Assembly (NCBI RefSeq): GCF_003369575.1
Contig: NZ_PIOC01000003.1
Span: 186,001-250,000 of the forward strand
Direction: 5' to 3'
Length of the DNA stretch: 64,000 nucleotides
DNA from: Oceanobacillus arenosus
GTDB lineage: Bacteria > Bacillota > Bacilli > Bacillales > Amphibacillaceae
In this document: positions 28,092-38,088 of the stretch, one piece after another
How the letters are laid out: the number at the start of each line of letters is the position of its first letter
Position numbering within the stretch: position 1 is the stretch's first letter
Notes under the pieces: model-generated
What the model was told of the DNA's origin: nothing
The model's input: only the letters and a program-made list of their open reading frames with translations
The model's database searches: none
Translations under genes and position numbers: made by a program

Positions 28092-29303
28092 CTATAATAA
28101 ATCGTTAATTTCTTTTAACAATGCAGTCATTGCATATTCTTTTGTATGGTTTTTAATTGTGCATTGATAATTGGAAAGACCTAATTCTTCAAGATATTGT
28201 TTATTGTTTTTTAATTTTAAAATTTTCCAAGCCAACTCTCTTGAATTATTGGGTTGAAAAGTTAATCCATTTACTCCATTTTGTACAAATTCACTTATGT
28301 GAGGATAGTCAGCTATAATAACTGGCTTTTTTTGTACTCCAATTTCGAAAACTGGTCTTGCTTGATGTGGTTGCTTCATTGGAAGAATTAATATGTCACT
28401 TGCTCCAAAAGCTTTTGAAATGTTAGGTTGAACACCTATAAATTCAACTTTTTTTTCTAGTCCATTTTGAATAATGTATTGCTTAATAGATTTCGAAAAT
28501 AAAATAGACTTTCTATGTTTAACTATATTAGGTAATGACTTATAACTTTGATATTGAATATCCCCCAAGTCTTTACCAGCTATAATTAGCTTAATATCTT
28601 CATTTTTCAGATGCTTCATAGCTCTTAGAGCGATATCAATACCCTTTAATTCGTTTATCCCACCGACAAATAATACATTAAAATAATTAGAAGAAATATT
28701 AAACTTCTCACATGCCGCAACTTTTCCTAACTCATCTTTATAATTATTAATTTCCAAGACATTTTTTGAAACGACTTTCCTAGCCTTTTTTAATCCAGAT
28801 TCTTGTAAATCATAATTAGAGATAAATGATACTAAACTAAAGTCCTCTAACATATCTTTCATGAATCTATTCATATTACTTTTTGGATTACCAAGAATTG
28901 TTTCTCTAACAAAACAAACCGATTTTACGTTATTTTTTTTAAAAAGTTTCCCCATCCAACACAGAACCTTTGAATTAACAATTACTAGATCCGGCTTTTC
29001 CTTTCTAATTATTCTATTCCAGTAATTTATCTGAAATATCGAATGTAGTGCATGGTACCAAAATCGAGGTTTAAATAAGTTATTGCCTCCACTATAATAA
29101 GTTAGTTTACCTAATCTAAATGGAAATACTTTCGGGTTTAACCCCTTATCTTTTAGAAAATTCAAAAATTCAGGCGGATCATCGGTAATATAACCAACAA
29201 CCTCGTATTTCTCCTCTAATACCTTCCAAATATTATAAAAGCTTACGCTTGCTCCTCCTATTAATCCAGAGTGATGTATCATTAATATTTTTTTTTTCTT
29301 CAA
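28092..29303 (-). CDS. GT4 glycosyltransferase
   Basis: A 403-residue GT-B enzyme. The N-terminal HHSGLIGGASVSFYNIW loop and the C-terminal donor site with FVGGINELKGIDIALRAM and the E-x7-E-like PVFEIGVQKKPVIIAD segment are typical of family GT4. It adds one sugar of the repeat unit; neither donor nor linkage can be read from the sequence. The start is a TTG with AGTAGGGA upstream. The gene follows the decayed wzy. Confidence 0.8.
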   Translation of the reverse strand: MKKKKILMIHHSGLIGGASVSFYNIWKVLEEKYEVVGYITDDPPEFLNFLKDKGLNPKVFPFRLGKLTYYSGGNNLFKPRFWYHALHSIFQINYWNRIIRKEKPDLVIVNSKVLCWMGKLFKKNNVKSVCFVRETILGNPKSNMNRFMKDMLEDFSLVSFISNYDLQESGLKKARKVVSKNVLEINNYKDELGKVAACEKFNISSNYFNVLFVGGINELKGIDIALRAMKHLKNEDIKLIIAGKDLGDIQYQSYKSLPNIVKHRKSILFSKSIKQYIIQNGLEKKVEFIGVQPNISKAFGASDILILPMKQPHQARPVFEIGVQKKPVIIADYPHISEFVQNGVNGLTFQPNNSRELAWKILKLKNNKQYLEELGLSNYQCTIKNHTKEYAMTALLKEINDLL

Positions 29304-29349
29304 AATTTATCCCTACTCCCAAAATAATTTATAGATATCAATGCCTAAG

Positions 29350-30200
29350 CTACCTCCTGGTATGGAAATTAGAAATTAAAGGAGTGGAAAAAATAACACA
29401 TGAACTTTTGCAGCAATTTGTAAATCTCTTTTTTACCCCATGTATAATATCAAGGGTAAGAATTGTGTTATGAAACATAAAGTAGTATGTTATTCTTCCA
29501 ATAATGACCATTTTTAAAGCCAAAGAATAACAAAATATGAATTCTCCATTGTGTTTCTTTTCAATTCCTTTTGGCCAAAAAAGCAAATACGTTATCCATG
29601 GATGTCCTTCTTAAAGGTCATCAAAAAAAGTAATAACTAAGGGATTTACACTAATATTTGGTTCTATATCTAAGTACTTACGCTTAGATAACTTTCAGGA
29701 CTAATGTACGTTATCAGCAAGAATATTCATTTTCTAAATAAGAAAAGTACACAAGTAATACCGTTAACGATAAAGCCTTGTTTCTAATAAGGAAAACTAC
29801 CAAAAATATTATCACAGAGTTATAAAAGAATACTTGACTATAGCAAGAGTAAGAAAAGGCGAATTTTTATTTTGAGTTAGATAAATAAAAGCAAATGTAG
29901 GTAACTATATAGCTATCGTCTGTCTTAAACACGGCATAGTCATAGTAAATAAACCAAGGGTAACAAATAATTATTTTATTTCTCCAGAATTTGAAATAAT
30001 TTAGAAATGGCAAATATAACAATAAAAGTAATAATAACTCCATAGATTGGCACCAACTGTTACATTTCTTAGCACAATAACTAAGAACAACACCAGCAAT
30101 AAGAATATAAACTGTCCTAGACCCAAGTTTTTTTTACAGAGCTCCTGACAAACCCCAATATAAAATTAAACCTATATATCCATACAACTTTACCACCAAA
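29350..30200 (-). pseudogene. Decayed Wzy polymerase
   Basis: Conceptual minus-strand translation gives scattered pieces of an EpsG-type polymerase in different frames. KLYGYIGLILYWGLSGAL lies near 30195, and GLFTMTMPCLRQTIAI, then a stop, then LPTFAFIYLTQNKN lies near 29880-29975. GRITYYFMFHNTILTLDIIH followed by GVKKRF lies near 29420-29500. LRQTIA and the tyrosine-rich tail are hallmarks of that family. Many stops and frameshifts mean it is dead. It lies between two GT4 genes, where a polymerase gene would be expected. Confidence 0.65.
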
Positions 30201-30204
30201 ATCT

Positions 30205-31386
30205 CTATAATATATATCGAAAATCATCTATCCAATTTTCCGGATCAAAAGTCTTTTCTTTTAAACAATACTCTTTCATTTCCCTTTTACTTTCTTTATC
30301 TATTGAAAGTATCTTAAAGAAAATATCCTCATCACGATTTTCCTTTTTTATATCTATGAAAAAACCGTTTTTCCCTTCTACTAGATAATCGACAAGATCA
30401 CTTGTTTTAGTAGTTATTACTGGGACACCTAAACTGATACTCTCAGCAAACTTTGTAGGAAAACCTGCCATTGTTGTTCTATTTTCATCTCTAATTAATA
30501 TAGAAAAATCTGCATTAGATATAATATTTTGCACCTCTCTATTAGTACGTCTCCCGTGAAAGAAAATATAGTTTTCCATCTTCTCAATAATAAAAGTATC
30601 CTCTGGTAAAACCTCTATATATTGTTTTTTTGTAATTCCATATATATCAAATCTAAACTTGATCCCTTTTTTATAAGATTGGTATAATAATTTTATTGCA
30701 ATATCCAATCTATCTTTTGCTGAATTTCTTTTCTTCAATCGTTTTCCTAGCCTAAATGGGACTCCTGCATAAATTAGTTTGGTGACTTCATTTTCTATAT
30801 ATTTTGATTTGCTTTGTTTCTTTCTACTAACAATAGTTGGAATAACAATAGCAGGTTTATTCTTGTAGTAATTACGCAAATATTTGCTTACAACAATTAA
30901 TGAATCTACTCTATTGTTTATAATTTTCATACGTAGTGCAGTGTCAAAATATTTTAAAATACGAAATGCAATATTCCCCTCACTCTTTCCATACCATTCA
31001 GTACAATCAGATATTATCTTAATTTTATTTTTTCTACAATATTTCCTTATTTTTTCAAATGCAAGGGATTGGTAATTATAGCAAATTACCGCCTCAATAT
31101 TATTATACATTTCAACAACCTTTAAAAAGTGATCTATACTTACTAAATGATTAAACCATTGCTTGTTTGATCTAGGATATGGTACTTGGTAAGATGTAAA
31201 TCCTTCTATTTCCTGCCGTGTATTTATTATATTTTTACTAGTATTGATATCCTTGTCAATTCCAATAAATACTATAGAGTATCCTAGTTTTCTTAATAGC
31301 TTTGCGTTTGACATTACTCTATGCGCCGCTGCATTCTTATCAGGTAGTTCAAATCCGCCAATATAAATTATGGTGCCTTTAGACAT
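30205..31386 (-). CDS. GT4 glycosyltransferase
   Basis: A 393-residue GT-B protein (IYIGGFELPDKNAAAHRVMS, then VISDCTEWYG, then a C-terminal FPTKFAESISLGVPVITTK donor site with the paired glutamates reduced to one clear E). I placed the start at 31386 because AAGGAGA lies 8 nt before that ATG. The stop of the preceding epimerase gene is only 1 base away, so translation is coupled. The sugar transferred is not known. Confidence 0.8.
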   Translation of the reverse strand: MSKGTIIYIGGFELPDKNAAAHRVMSNAKLLRKLGYSIVFIGIDKDINTSKNIINTRQEIEGFTSYQVPYPRSNKQWFNHLVSIDHFLKVVEMYNNIEAVICYNYQSLAFEKIRKYCRKNKIKIISDCTEWYGKSEGNIAFRILKYFDTALRMKIINNRVDSLIVVSKYLRNYYKNKPAIVIPTIVSRKKQSKSKYIENEVTKLIYAGVPFRLGKRLKKRNSAKDRLDIAIKLLYQSYKKGIKFRFDIYGITKKQYIEVLPEDTFIIEKMENYIFFHGRRTNREVQNIISNADFSILIRDENRTTMAGFPTKFAESISLGVPVITTKTSDLVDYLVEGKNGFFIDIKKENRDEDIFFKILSIDKESKREMKEYCLKEKTFDPENWIDDFRYIL

Positions 31387-31387
31387 A

Positions 31388-32362
31388 TTAAAGATTCTCC
31401 TTATACCACTCAATTGCTGCTGCAATTCCTCTTTCAAAACTCCATGTCGGTTCATATTTAAGCATTTCTTTCGCCTTACTAATATCAGCATTACTGTGCT
31501 TGATATCCCCTTTACGATTAGGCCCGAAAATTGGTTCGATATCTTTTCCTAATGCATTACATAAAATATCATACATATCGATTAGATATTTCCTACCACC
31601 ATAAGCAATATTATAGGCCTGTCCTGAGGCTTCATGAGATGCCAAACATGCCTTCAAGTTAGCTTCAATTACATTTTCAATATATGTAAAATCCCGACTT
31701 TGCTTACCATCTCCATTGATAGTTGGTTGCTCATCATTTAATAGTTGTTTAATAAACTTTGGAATAACTGCTGCATAGGCGCCCTCAGGATTTTGCCTTC
31801 TACCAAATACGTTGAAATAACGTAGCCCATAAGTATCAAGACCGTATAATTTGGTATATAATTTTCCATATTCCTCGTCTACCCTTTTTGTTAGAGCATA
31901 AGGTGACAATAGATTACCTTCTCTACCTTCTTGCTTAGGAAGATTAGGCTCGTCACCATAAACAGATGAACTTGAAGCATAAACGAATTTCTTCACACCA
32001 CTTTGTCTAGCAGCTTCCATCATGTTTAATGTTCCTTTGATATTTACCTCTTCATAAAACAAAGGCATTTCAATACTTCTTGGAACGCTACCCCAAGCTG
32101 CTTGATTTAATACGTAATCGACACCTTCACAAGCCTTCATGCATGTGTCTAAATCACGAATATCTCCTTCTATAAATTCATAATTAGGATTATCTATAAA
32201 CTCTTCAACATTTTCCCTTTTTCCAGTTGAAAGATTATCTAACCCTTTAACTTTATAACCAAGTTTAAGTATAGCTTCTACCAAATTAGAACCAATAAAA
32301 CCTGCCGATCCAGTAACTAGGAATTTACTTCCAACTGGAAATGTAATATTTTCATATCCCAT
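31388..32362 (-). CDS. UDP-GlcNAc/GlcNAcA C4-epimerase, WbpP-like
   Basis: A 324-residue extended SDR (TGSAGFIGSNLVEAILKLG, SSSSVYGDEPNLPKQE, catalytic YALTK, RYFNVFGRRQNPEGAYAAVI). The NVFGRRQNPxGAYAAVIP block is that of WbpP/TviC, which interconverts N-acetylated gluco and galacto forms. With the WbpO-like dehydrogenase just upstream it should give UDP-GalNAcA. GGAGG lies 8 nt before the ATG at 32362, which overlaps the end of the dehydrogenase gene. Confidence 0.85.
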   Translation of the reverse strand: MGYENITFPVGSKFLVTGSAGFIGSNLVEAILKLGYKVKGLDNLSTGKRENVEEFIDNPNYEFIEGDIRDLDTCMKACEGVDYVLNQAAWGSVPRSIEMPLFYEEVNIKGTLNMMEAARQSGVKKFVYASSSSVYGDEPNLPKQEGREGNLLSPYALTKRVDEEYGKLYTKLYGLDTYGLRYFNVFGRRQNPEGAYAAVIPKFIKQLLNDEQPTINGDGKQSRDFTYIENVIEANLKACLASHEASGQAYNIAYGGRKYLIDMYDILCNALGKDIEPIFGPNRKGDIKHSNADISKAKEMLKYEPTWSFERGIAAAIEWYKENL

Positions 32363-32364
32363 TA

Positions 32365-33753
32365 TTATAACCTCCAATATGCCAATCCAGCATCCTCTGC
32401 TTCTTTTCTATTAAACATCCCTTTAAGATCAATCAGTACATTATCTTTTCTTTCGCTTTCAGTCACTTTTTCAAAGTCAATTGTTGCAGCTACCTCTTTC
32501 ATAGCATCTACATTATTACTTTCTGTTGATTTAAACATCTTTTTAACATCTTCCAGTTGAATTGCTCTAAACTCGTTGTGCGGAACAGCAAAGATAGCTG
32601 CATCAATTTCTTTTATATCTTCCACTTCACTTAGGTAAATTCCATAATTACGCCTTAAATCTTCTTTATCAGCTGTAGGATCTACTACCTTTACTTCTAC
32701 ACCATACTCTTCTAATTCTTTAATCACATCTACTACTTTTGTATTTCGAACATCTGGAGTATTTTCTTTAAATGTAACACCAAAGAGAGCTACTTTTGCA
32801 CCATTTATTTGTTTATTTGTCTTGATCATTTGTTTTACAGTATTCTCAGCTACATATTTACCCATATCATCATTTATCTTTCTTCCTGAAAGAATGATTT
32901 GCGAATGATACCCCATTTGTTCAGCTTTGTACGTTAGGTAGTATGGATCTACCCCTATACAATGACCACCAACTAGTCCAGGTGAAAAGTTAAGGAAGTT
33001 CCATTTTGTTCCAGCTGCTTCAAGTACTGCTTTTGTATCAATTCCCATTTTATTAAATATAATGGATAGCTCATTCATAAACGCAATGTTAATATCACGT
33101 TGAGAATTTTCAATAACCTTTGCAGCTTCAGCGACTCTGATGGTTTCTGCCTTATAGACACCAGCTTCAACAACTAATTCATATACTTTTGAAATAATAT
33201 CTAAAGCTTCATCGTCCTGACCAGATACAACCTTTGTTATTGTCTCAAGTCTATGAACTTTATCACCAGGATTTATTCTTTCAGGTGAATAGCCAACTTT
33301 AAAGTCTACGCCACACTTCAGTCCTGACTCCTTTTCTAAAATTGGAACACAGATGTCTTCAGTTACACCGGGATATACTGTAGATTCAAAAACAACTATC
33401 GATCCTTTTGTTAAGTTTTTACCTAGAGTTCGACTCGCAGATTCCACTGGTGTTAAATCAGGTGTATGATCATCTCTAACTGGCGTAGGTACTGCCACAA
33501 TATGAAACTTAGCTTCCTTAAGTTTTGATTCATCCGAAGTGAATTGAACTGTTGTATTCTTGATTATCTCATTTCCAACTTCTTTTGTTGGATCTATTCC
33601 ATTTTTATAAAGTTCGATTTTCTGTTTATTTATATCAAATCCAATTACGTCAACTTTTTTAGCAAAAGCAACTGCAATCGGCATACCAACATAACCTAGT
33701 CCTACTAATGAAATTTTCTCTTGTCTATTAACAATCTGCTCATATAAATTCAT
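32365..33753 (-). CDS. Nucleotide-sugar dehydrogenase, WbpO/TviB-like
   Basis: A 462-residue UDP-HexNAc 6-dehydrogenase: Rossmann GLGYVGMPIAVAFA, FESTVYPGVTEDICVPIL, and the catalytic Cys in GGHCIGVDPYYLTYKA. It oxidises C-6 of UDP-GlcNAc or UDP-GalNAc to a uronic acid with two NAD. Similarity of the start (YEQIVNRQEKISLVGLGYVG) and coupling to a WbpP-like epimerase favour a UDP-GalNAcA product over ManNAcA. It gives the polymer its negative charge. Confidence 0.9.
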   Translation of the reverse strand: MNLYEQIVNRQEKISLVGLGYVGMPIAVAFAKKVDVIGFDINKQKIELYKNGIDPTKEVGNEIIKNTTVQFTSDESKLKEAKFHIVAVPTPVRDDHTPDLTPVESASRTLGKNLTKGSIVVFESTVYPGVTEDICVPILEKESGLKCGVDFKVGYSPERINPGDKVHRLETITKVVSGQDDEALDIISKVYELVVEAGVYKAETIRVAEAAKVIENSQRDINIAFMNELSIIFNKMGIDTKAVLEAAGTKWNFLNFSPGLVGGHCIGVDPYYLTYKAEQMGYHSQIILSGRKINDDMGKYVAENTVKQMIKTNKQINGAKVALFGVTFKENTPDVRNTKVVDVIKELEEYGVEVKVVDPTADKEDLRRNYGIYLSEVEDIKEIDAAIFAVPHNEFRAIQLEDVKKMFKSTESNNVDAMKEVAATIDFEKVTESERKDNVLIDLKGMFNRKEAEDAGLAYWRL

Positions 33754-33768
33754 ATCAAAATCTCCTCT

Positions 33769-34878
33769 TTATATTAATCCCATTATCTGCATAATAGATT
33801 TATTGATAATATTTACATCATATTTTTCTCTTGCAATTCTTGCACTTTCTTTGCCCATGTCTATACGTAGTTCATTACTAGAAATCAATTCTTCCATCCT
33901 AATGGTCAATCCTTGTATATCTTTTACTTTTACCAAAAAACCATTTAACTTGTCAGTAACTGTCTCTCTACAACCGGGCGCGTCACTCGTAATAATTGAC
34001 CTTCCCATTGCCATAGCTTCTAGTACAGTTTTAGGGGTACCTTCATGATAAGATGGCAATACGAAAGTACTACATTGTGATATAAAAGGTCTAACATCAC
34101 TTTGCTCACCAAAATACTCAATGACTCCGCTGTTTATATAAGGTTGCAATTCGTCTGACCTAAGAGCAGAAGGATTACTATCATACGGCCCTACTAGTAA
34201 GCAACGAGCCTCTGGATATTTAGCTTTAACATCTTTACAAGCTTCCAAATACTCCATTATTCCTTTATCTTTAATTAGTCTTCCGATAAAAAGAAAAGAT
34301 GGACTCGAAGGTAAAGGGGTTGGTTTAAACTTTTCAAGATTGACTCCAGATCCATCAATAATTGCAGTTTTATCTTCTTTTATTAGACCATTTGATATAA
34401 ATTCACATTTATCATCCTGATTCTGAAAAATCACCTTTTTGCTACATTTACAAGCAAGTCGATATTCTATTTTCATTATTGTCTTTACTATTTTATTTTT
34501 AAAACCATCTCCCCTAAATATCGAACCCAGTCCTGCAATCAAAGAATAAACCTCAGAAATACTATTTAATTTTGCAGCTATACTCCCATAAACAACCGTT
34601 TTAGCTTGATACGCAAATATTTTATCAGGTTTTTCCTTTTTCATAAACTTATATAGAGTTCTAAATGTCTTTAAATCTTTTAATGGATTGACACCATTTC
34701 GATCAACGTTTAGCTGTCTATAATCAATATTATGTTCCTTAAATTGACTTTTCCAGTTTTCTTCTGGCTCGGATCCAAGTGCAATAACTGTATGGCCTTC
34801 TTTTATAAAGTCCTTCATCATATCCATACGAAACCAAAACAATGATGATGTATGGCTTGAAAGTATAGCTATTTTCAT
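33769..34878 (-). CDS. GT4 glycosyltransferase, PglA/WbpU-like
   Basis: A 369-residue GT-B enzyme. The start (MKIAILSSHTSSLFWFRMDM) and the donor-site end (PSYHEGTPKTVLEAMAMGRS, then APGCRETV) are typical of GT4 transferases that add the second sugar to an undecaprenyl-linked acetamido-dideoxysugar, as PglA does. It directly precedes the priming transferase and reductase genes, which fits an early step. I placed the start at 34878, where AGGAG lies 7 nt upstream. Confidence 0.8.
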   Translation of the reverse strand: MKIAILSSHTSSLFWFRMDMMKDFIKEGHTVIALGSEPEENWKSQFKEHNIDYRQLNVDRNGVNPLKDLKTFRTLYKFMKKEKPDKIFAYQAKTVVYGSIAAKLNSISEVYSLIAGLGSIFRGDGFKNKIVKTIMKIEYRLACKCSKKVIFQNQDDKCEFISNGLIKEDKTAIIDGSGVNLEKFKPTPLPSSPSFLFIGRLIKDKGIMEYLEACKDVKAKYPEARCLLVGPYDSNPSALRSDELQPYINSGVIEYFGEQSDVRPFISQCSTFVLPSYHEGTPKTVLEAMAMGRSIITSDAPGCRETVTDKLNGFLVKVKDIQGLTIRMEELISSNELRIDMGKESARIAREKYDVNIINKSIMQIMGLI

Positions 34879-34897
34879 TTTATTACTCCTACTCATA

Positions 34898-35800
34898 TTA
34901 ACTATTTTGGTGTTTTTCTATATACTCCTGAACTTCTATTTGTATTCCTTTTTCAAAAGTCATAGGGCTATAACCGAAATCAATAGTCGCTTCTTTGTGG
35001 GAGTAATTTCTGTCCTCTCCCATTCTTTGGACTTTCTCTATGTAATCAACTTTTCCTAACGAAAGAGCTTTTATTACTTTTGCCATCACAACACCTAAGC
35101 CTATTGGGACATTTAAGAATACTGTTTTTTTATTTAATTCCTTGCTTATTATCTTGTAAGCATCGATCATTTTTAATGGCTTTTCCCCTGATAAATCATA
35201 GTTTTTTCCATTTGTTTCTTTTGGTGACATTAATACAGTGAAAAATGCCTTTCCTAGATCTCTAGCATTTACTGGTTGAATCAAACTGTTTCCACCATTA
35301 ATAACAGGCATAATTCTAAGTTTATCTACCAATTTAATAAACTTGCTCATATTTCTATCACAGAGATCACCATAAATCATAGAGGGTCTCACAATTGTTA
35401 TCTCTAAAGAATTTTTAGAGTCACTTTTTAGTTCATTTATTTCTTGCTCTATTTTCTTATAACCTTCAGATGCATGTTTGAATTCTGAATAGATTCCTGT
35501 AGTATGCACTAATATCGCTCTTTTTACATTTCTTTTAATAGCAGCCCTTACTATCAGTGATGAGTGATGAATATTATAGATATGCAATACCGTTTTAACT
35601 CCATCCATCGCTTTATCAATAAATTCCACATCATCTAAATCCCCAACAACTTTTTCTATATTTAGTCCACTGTTGTCTAATAGTGAAGTATTAGAAGTAT
35701 TCCTTACAATGCACCGAATTGGCCCTTCATATTTATTATTAATAAGTTCCTGTAAGAAGTATTTCCCTGTATGACCAGTGATTCCTGTGACTAAAAGCAT
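34898..35800 (-). CDS. SDR 4-ketoreductase, CapN-like
   Basis: A 300-residue atypical SDR (TGITGHTGKYFLQELI, VLHIYNIHHSSLIVRAAIKR, TTGIYSEFKHASEGYKKIE). Genes of this type stand beside CapD and a priming transferase and reduce the 4-keto sugar made by CapD to UDP-D-FucNAc or UDP-D-QuiNAc, as CapN does in S. aureus. The reduction stereochemistry cannot be read here. The start at 35800 has AGAGGTG upstream, and the gene overlaps none of its neighbours. Confidence 0.7.
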   Translation of the reverse strand: MLLVTGITGHTGKYFLQELINNKYEGPIRCIVRNTSNTSLLDNSGLNIEKVVGDLDDVEFIDKAMDGVKTVLHIYNIHHSSLIVRAAIKRNVKRAILVHTTGIYSEFKHASEGYKKIEQEINELKSDSKNSLEITIVRPSMIYGDLCDRNMSKFIKLVDKLRIMPVINGGNSLIQPVNARDLGKAFFTVLMSPKETNGKNYDLSGEKPLKMIDAYKIISKELNKKTVFLNVPIGLGVVMAKVIKALSLGKVDYIEKVQRMGEDRNYSHKEATIDFGYSPMTFEKGIQIEVQEYIEKHQNS

Positions 35801-35813
35801 TTCAACACCTCTA

Positions 35814-36470
35814 CTACTGTTTATATTTTCCTGAAGAAGAACGCGGTTCATTGGTACCTGCTATTTCCTTTTTTGCACTAGTTCCACCTTCGACAACTCC
35901 ATCACTTTTTAAGACACTAATTACAGTCCCAAAGAAACATTTAGTGTCCATCCAAAAACTTATCTTTTCAACATATTCCCCGTCTAACTTTGCCTTTATT
36001 TCAATAGGAAGTTCATCTCTACCATTAATCTGCGCCCACCCAGTCAAGCCAGGCGGAACATTATTTGCGCCAAATTTATCACGTTCGTCAATTAAATCGA
36101 ACTGATTCCATAATGCCGGTCTTGGTCCAATAATGCTCATTTGACCAACAAAGATATTCCAAATCTGTGGAAGTTCATCAAGTGATGTCTTTCTCAAGAA
36201 CTTGCCCATTTTGGTAATATATTGATCGGGGTTCCCCAATAAATGGGTAGGAGTGTCTTTAGGTGTATCAATTCTCATAGTCCGGAATTTCAATATATTG
36301 AAATGCGACTTATTAAGTCCGACACGCTTTTGCTTAAATAACACTGGACCTTTTGAATCGAGTTTAATAGCAATAATAAGAATTAAAAAAACAGGTGATA
36401 ATACAATAATTCCAATTAATGAAAGAATGATATCTATCAATCTCTTTATTCTCATGTACATTCTTTTCAC
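35814..36470 (-). CDS. Priming sugar-phosphate transferase, CapM/PglC-type
   Basis: A 218-residue monotopic phosphoglycosyl transferase. A single N-terminal re-entrant hydrophobic helix (IDIILSLIGIIVLSPVFLIL) is followed by GPVLFKQKRVG, KFRTM, the catalytic LRKTSLDELPQIWNI Asp-Glu pair and IIGPRP. It attaches the first sugar phosphate to undecaprenyl phosphate. With CapD and the CapN-like reductase, the donor is most likely UDP-D-FucNAc or UDP-D-QuiNAc. The GTG at 36470 and an ATG at 36461 are both possible starts; GGAG suits the second better. Confidence 0.85.
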   Translation of the reverse strand: MKRMYMRIKRLIDIILSLIGIIVLSPVFLILIIAIKLDSKGPVLFKQKRVGLNKSHFNILKFRTMRIDTPKDTPTHLLGNPDQYITKMGKFLRKTSLDELPQIWNIFVGQMSIIGPRPALWNQFDLIDERDKFGANNVPPGLTGWAQINGRDELPIEIKAKLDGEYVEKISFWMDTKCFFGTVISVLKSDGVVEGGTSAKKEIAGTNEPRSSSGKYKQ

Positions 36471-36478
36471 ACTCCAAC

Positions 36479-37003
36479 CTAGAAACTGTATTGCTCTAAT
36501 TTCTTTTCATTAGAATAAATCATTCCTGCATCTAACTTCGCTTTTCTTTCTACACTGGAATTTGCCATAACAATTGCTCCTGAATTTATATGGGATCCCT
36601 CACCAATGTAACTATCGTGGTCTACTAATGCACCAATACTAATAATAGATACCATCTTTACTATTGAATTATTATTAATAACTGCTTTTGGACATACTAT
36701 AGAACCTATTTCCACACTTGCAGAAGGGCTTATATAAGCAGTAGGATGGATCAATACTGGCACTTGGTAGCCGACATCTATTAAACTATTTATCCAATTC
36801 ATTCTTTGTTCATTGTTACCAAAAGCAACAAAACCATATGGATAATTTTTTGTGTGTTTCTTGTAATCTTCACATTTGCCAATAGCTAATTGGGAGTTAT
36901 CATCTAGGAAATCAATATTATTAAAACAACCTAATACTTCTGCTGTTTCCTTAACTACTCTTCCGTGACCACCGGCGCCCAATATAAGTAAATTATTATT
37001 CAA
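36479..37003 (-). CDS. PglD/NeuD-like acetyltransferase
   Basis: About 174 residues: an N-terminal sugar-nucleotide-binding fold (LLILGAGGHGRVVKETAEVL) and a C-terminal left-handed beta helix with a catalytic-type His (ALVDHDSYIGEGSHI). PglD/NeuD-type enzymes acetylate amino sugars or sialic acids. Since no second aminotransferase is present, it may O-acetylate the polymer or assist the Qui4N branch. I placed the start at a TTG (37003) with GGAGTTG upstream; a GTG at 37030 has no site. It is slightly short for the family. Confidence 0.7.
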   Translation of the reverse strand: MNNNLLILGAGGHGRVVKETAEVLGCFNNIDFLDDNSQLAIGKCEDYKKHTKNYPYGFVAFGNNEQRMNWINSLIDVGYQVPVLIHPTAYISPSASVEIGSIVCPKAVINNNSIVKMVSIISIGALVDHDSYIGEGSHINSGAIVMANSSVERKAKLDAGMIYSNEKKLEQYSF

Positions 37004-37166
37004 GTTATTCAACTCCAATTTATACTTCACGTACTTATTTATAGTTTAGTACTTAAGCAAAGGAAGTGGGGGGAAGCTGTCACGTTAATCAGGGACTAAT
37101 TAAAATCATACCTTTCCAGCAAAGCTAAGTATTCCAAGGAGTTGAAAACTTTCGCTCAACAATCTA

Positions 37167-38051
37167 CTATTTCACTTGTAATTTTGCCTGTTCAATTGTT
37201 TCTTCCAAGTATTTGAGTAATTCTTCCTTAATCTCCTCATTTTCCAACGCCATATCCACGGTAGTCTTAACAAATCCTAATTTCTCCCCAACATCATATC
37301 GCTTACCTTCAAAATCATAAGCATACACTCTTTGAGTAGAATTCAACTTCTGAATTGCATCCGTCAACTGAATCTCTCCACCAGCACCAGTTTCTTGATT
37401 CTCTAGGTACTCAAAAATCTCTGGAGTAAGAATATAACGCCCCATAATGGCTAAATTAGACGGAGCAGTACCTTGTTCAGGCTTCTCGACAAAATTACTA
37501 ACCTGATAACGTCTACCTTCAATCGTACTTGGGTCAATAATTCCGTAGCGATGTGTTTCTTCGCTTGGTACTTGTTGCACACCAATCACCGATGACTCCG
37601 TTTCCTCATACTGCTCAATCAATTGCTTTAGACAAGGCTTTTCTGCTTGGACAATATCATCACCAAGTAGTACTGCAAATGGTTCATCACCAATAAATTT
37701 ACGCGCACACCAAACGGCATGTCCTAACCCTTTTGGCTCTTTTTGGCGAATATAGTGAATTTCAACTTTCGACGATTGATTAATCTTATCAAGTAATTCA
37801 AATTTTCCCTTTGCTCTTAAATTTTCTTCTAATTCAAAGTTTTTGTCAAAATGGTCTTCAATTGCACGTTTTCCTTTACCAGTAACGATAATAATATCTT
37901 CAATTCCAGATTCAATTGCTTCTTCCACAATATATTCAATCGTTGGTCGATCAACAATTGGTAACATCTCTTTTGGCATTGCTTTTGTTGCTGGCAAAAA
38001 GCGCGTTCCCAAACCAGCCGCAGGAATAATTGCCTTTTTTATAGTCTTCAT
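37167..38051 (-). CDS. galU: UTP-glucose-1-phosphate uridylyltransferase
   Basis: A 294-residue GalU/GtaB enzyme ([47 protein letters not shown]). It makes UDP-glucose from UTP and glucose-1-phosphate. No other gene here clearly uses UDP-glucose, so it may supply a general pool or a glucose residue added by one of the GT4 enzymes. GGGGGG lies 6 nt before the ATG at 38051. It follows capD in the operon. Confidence 0.95.
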   Translation of the reverse strand: MKTIKKAIIPAAGLGTRFLPATKAMPKEMLPIVDRPTIEYIVEEAIESGIEDIIIVTGKGKRAIEDHFDKNFELEENLRAKGKFELLDKINQSSKVEIHYIRQKEPKGLGHAVWCARKFIGDEPFAVLLGDDIVQAEKPCLKQLIEQYEETESSVIGVQQVPSEETHRYGIIDPSTIEGRRYQVSNFVEKPEQGTAPSNLAIMGRYILTPEIFEYLENQETGAGGEIQLTDAIQKLNSTQRVYAYDFEGKRYDVGEKLGFVKTTVDMALENEEIKEELLKYLEETIEQAKLQVK

Positions 38052-38088
38052 TAATATCCCCCCCAATAATAGTTATTTAGTACCTAAA

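Noticed and set aside
29350-29586. 78-codon minus-strand frame as an independent gene
   Set aside because: It is better explained as the C-terminal fragment of the decayed Wzy polymerase, which continues upstream in other frames.
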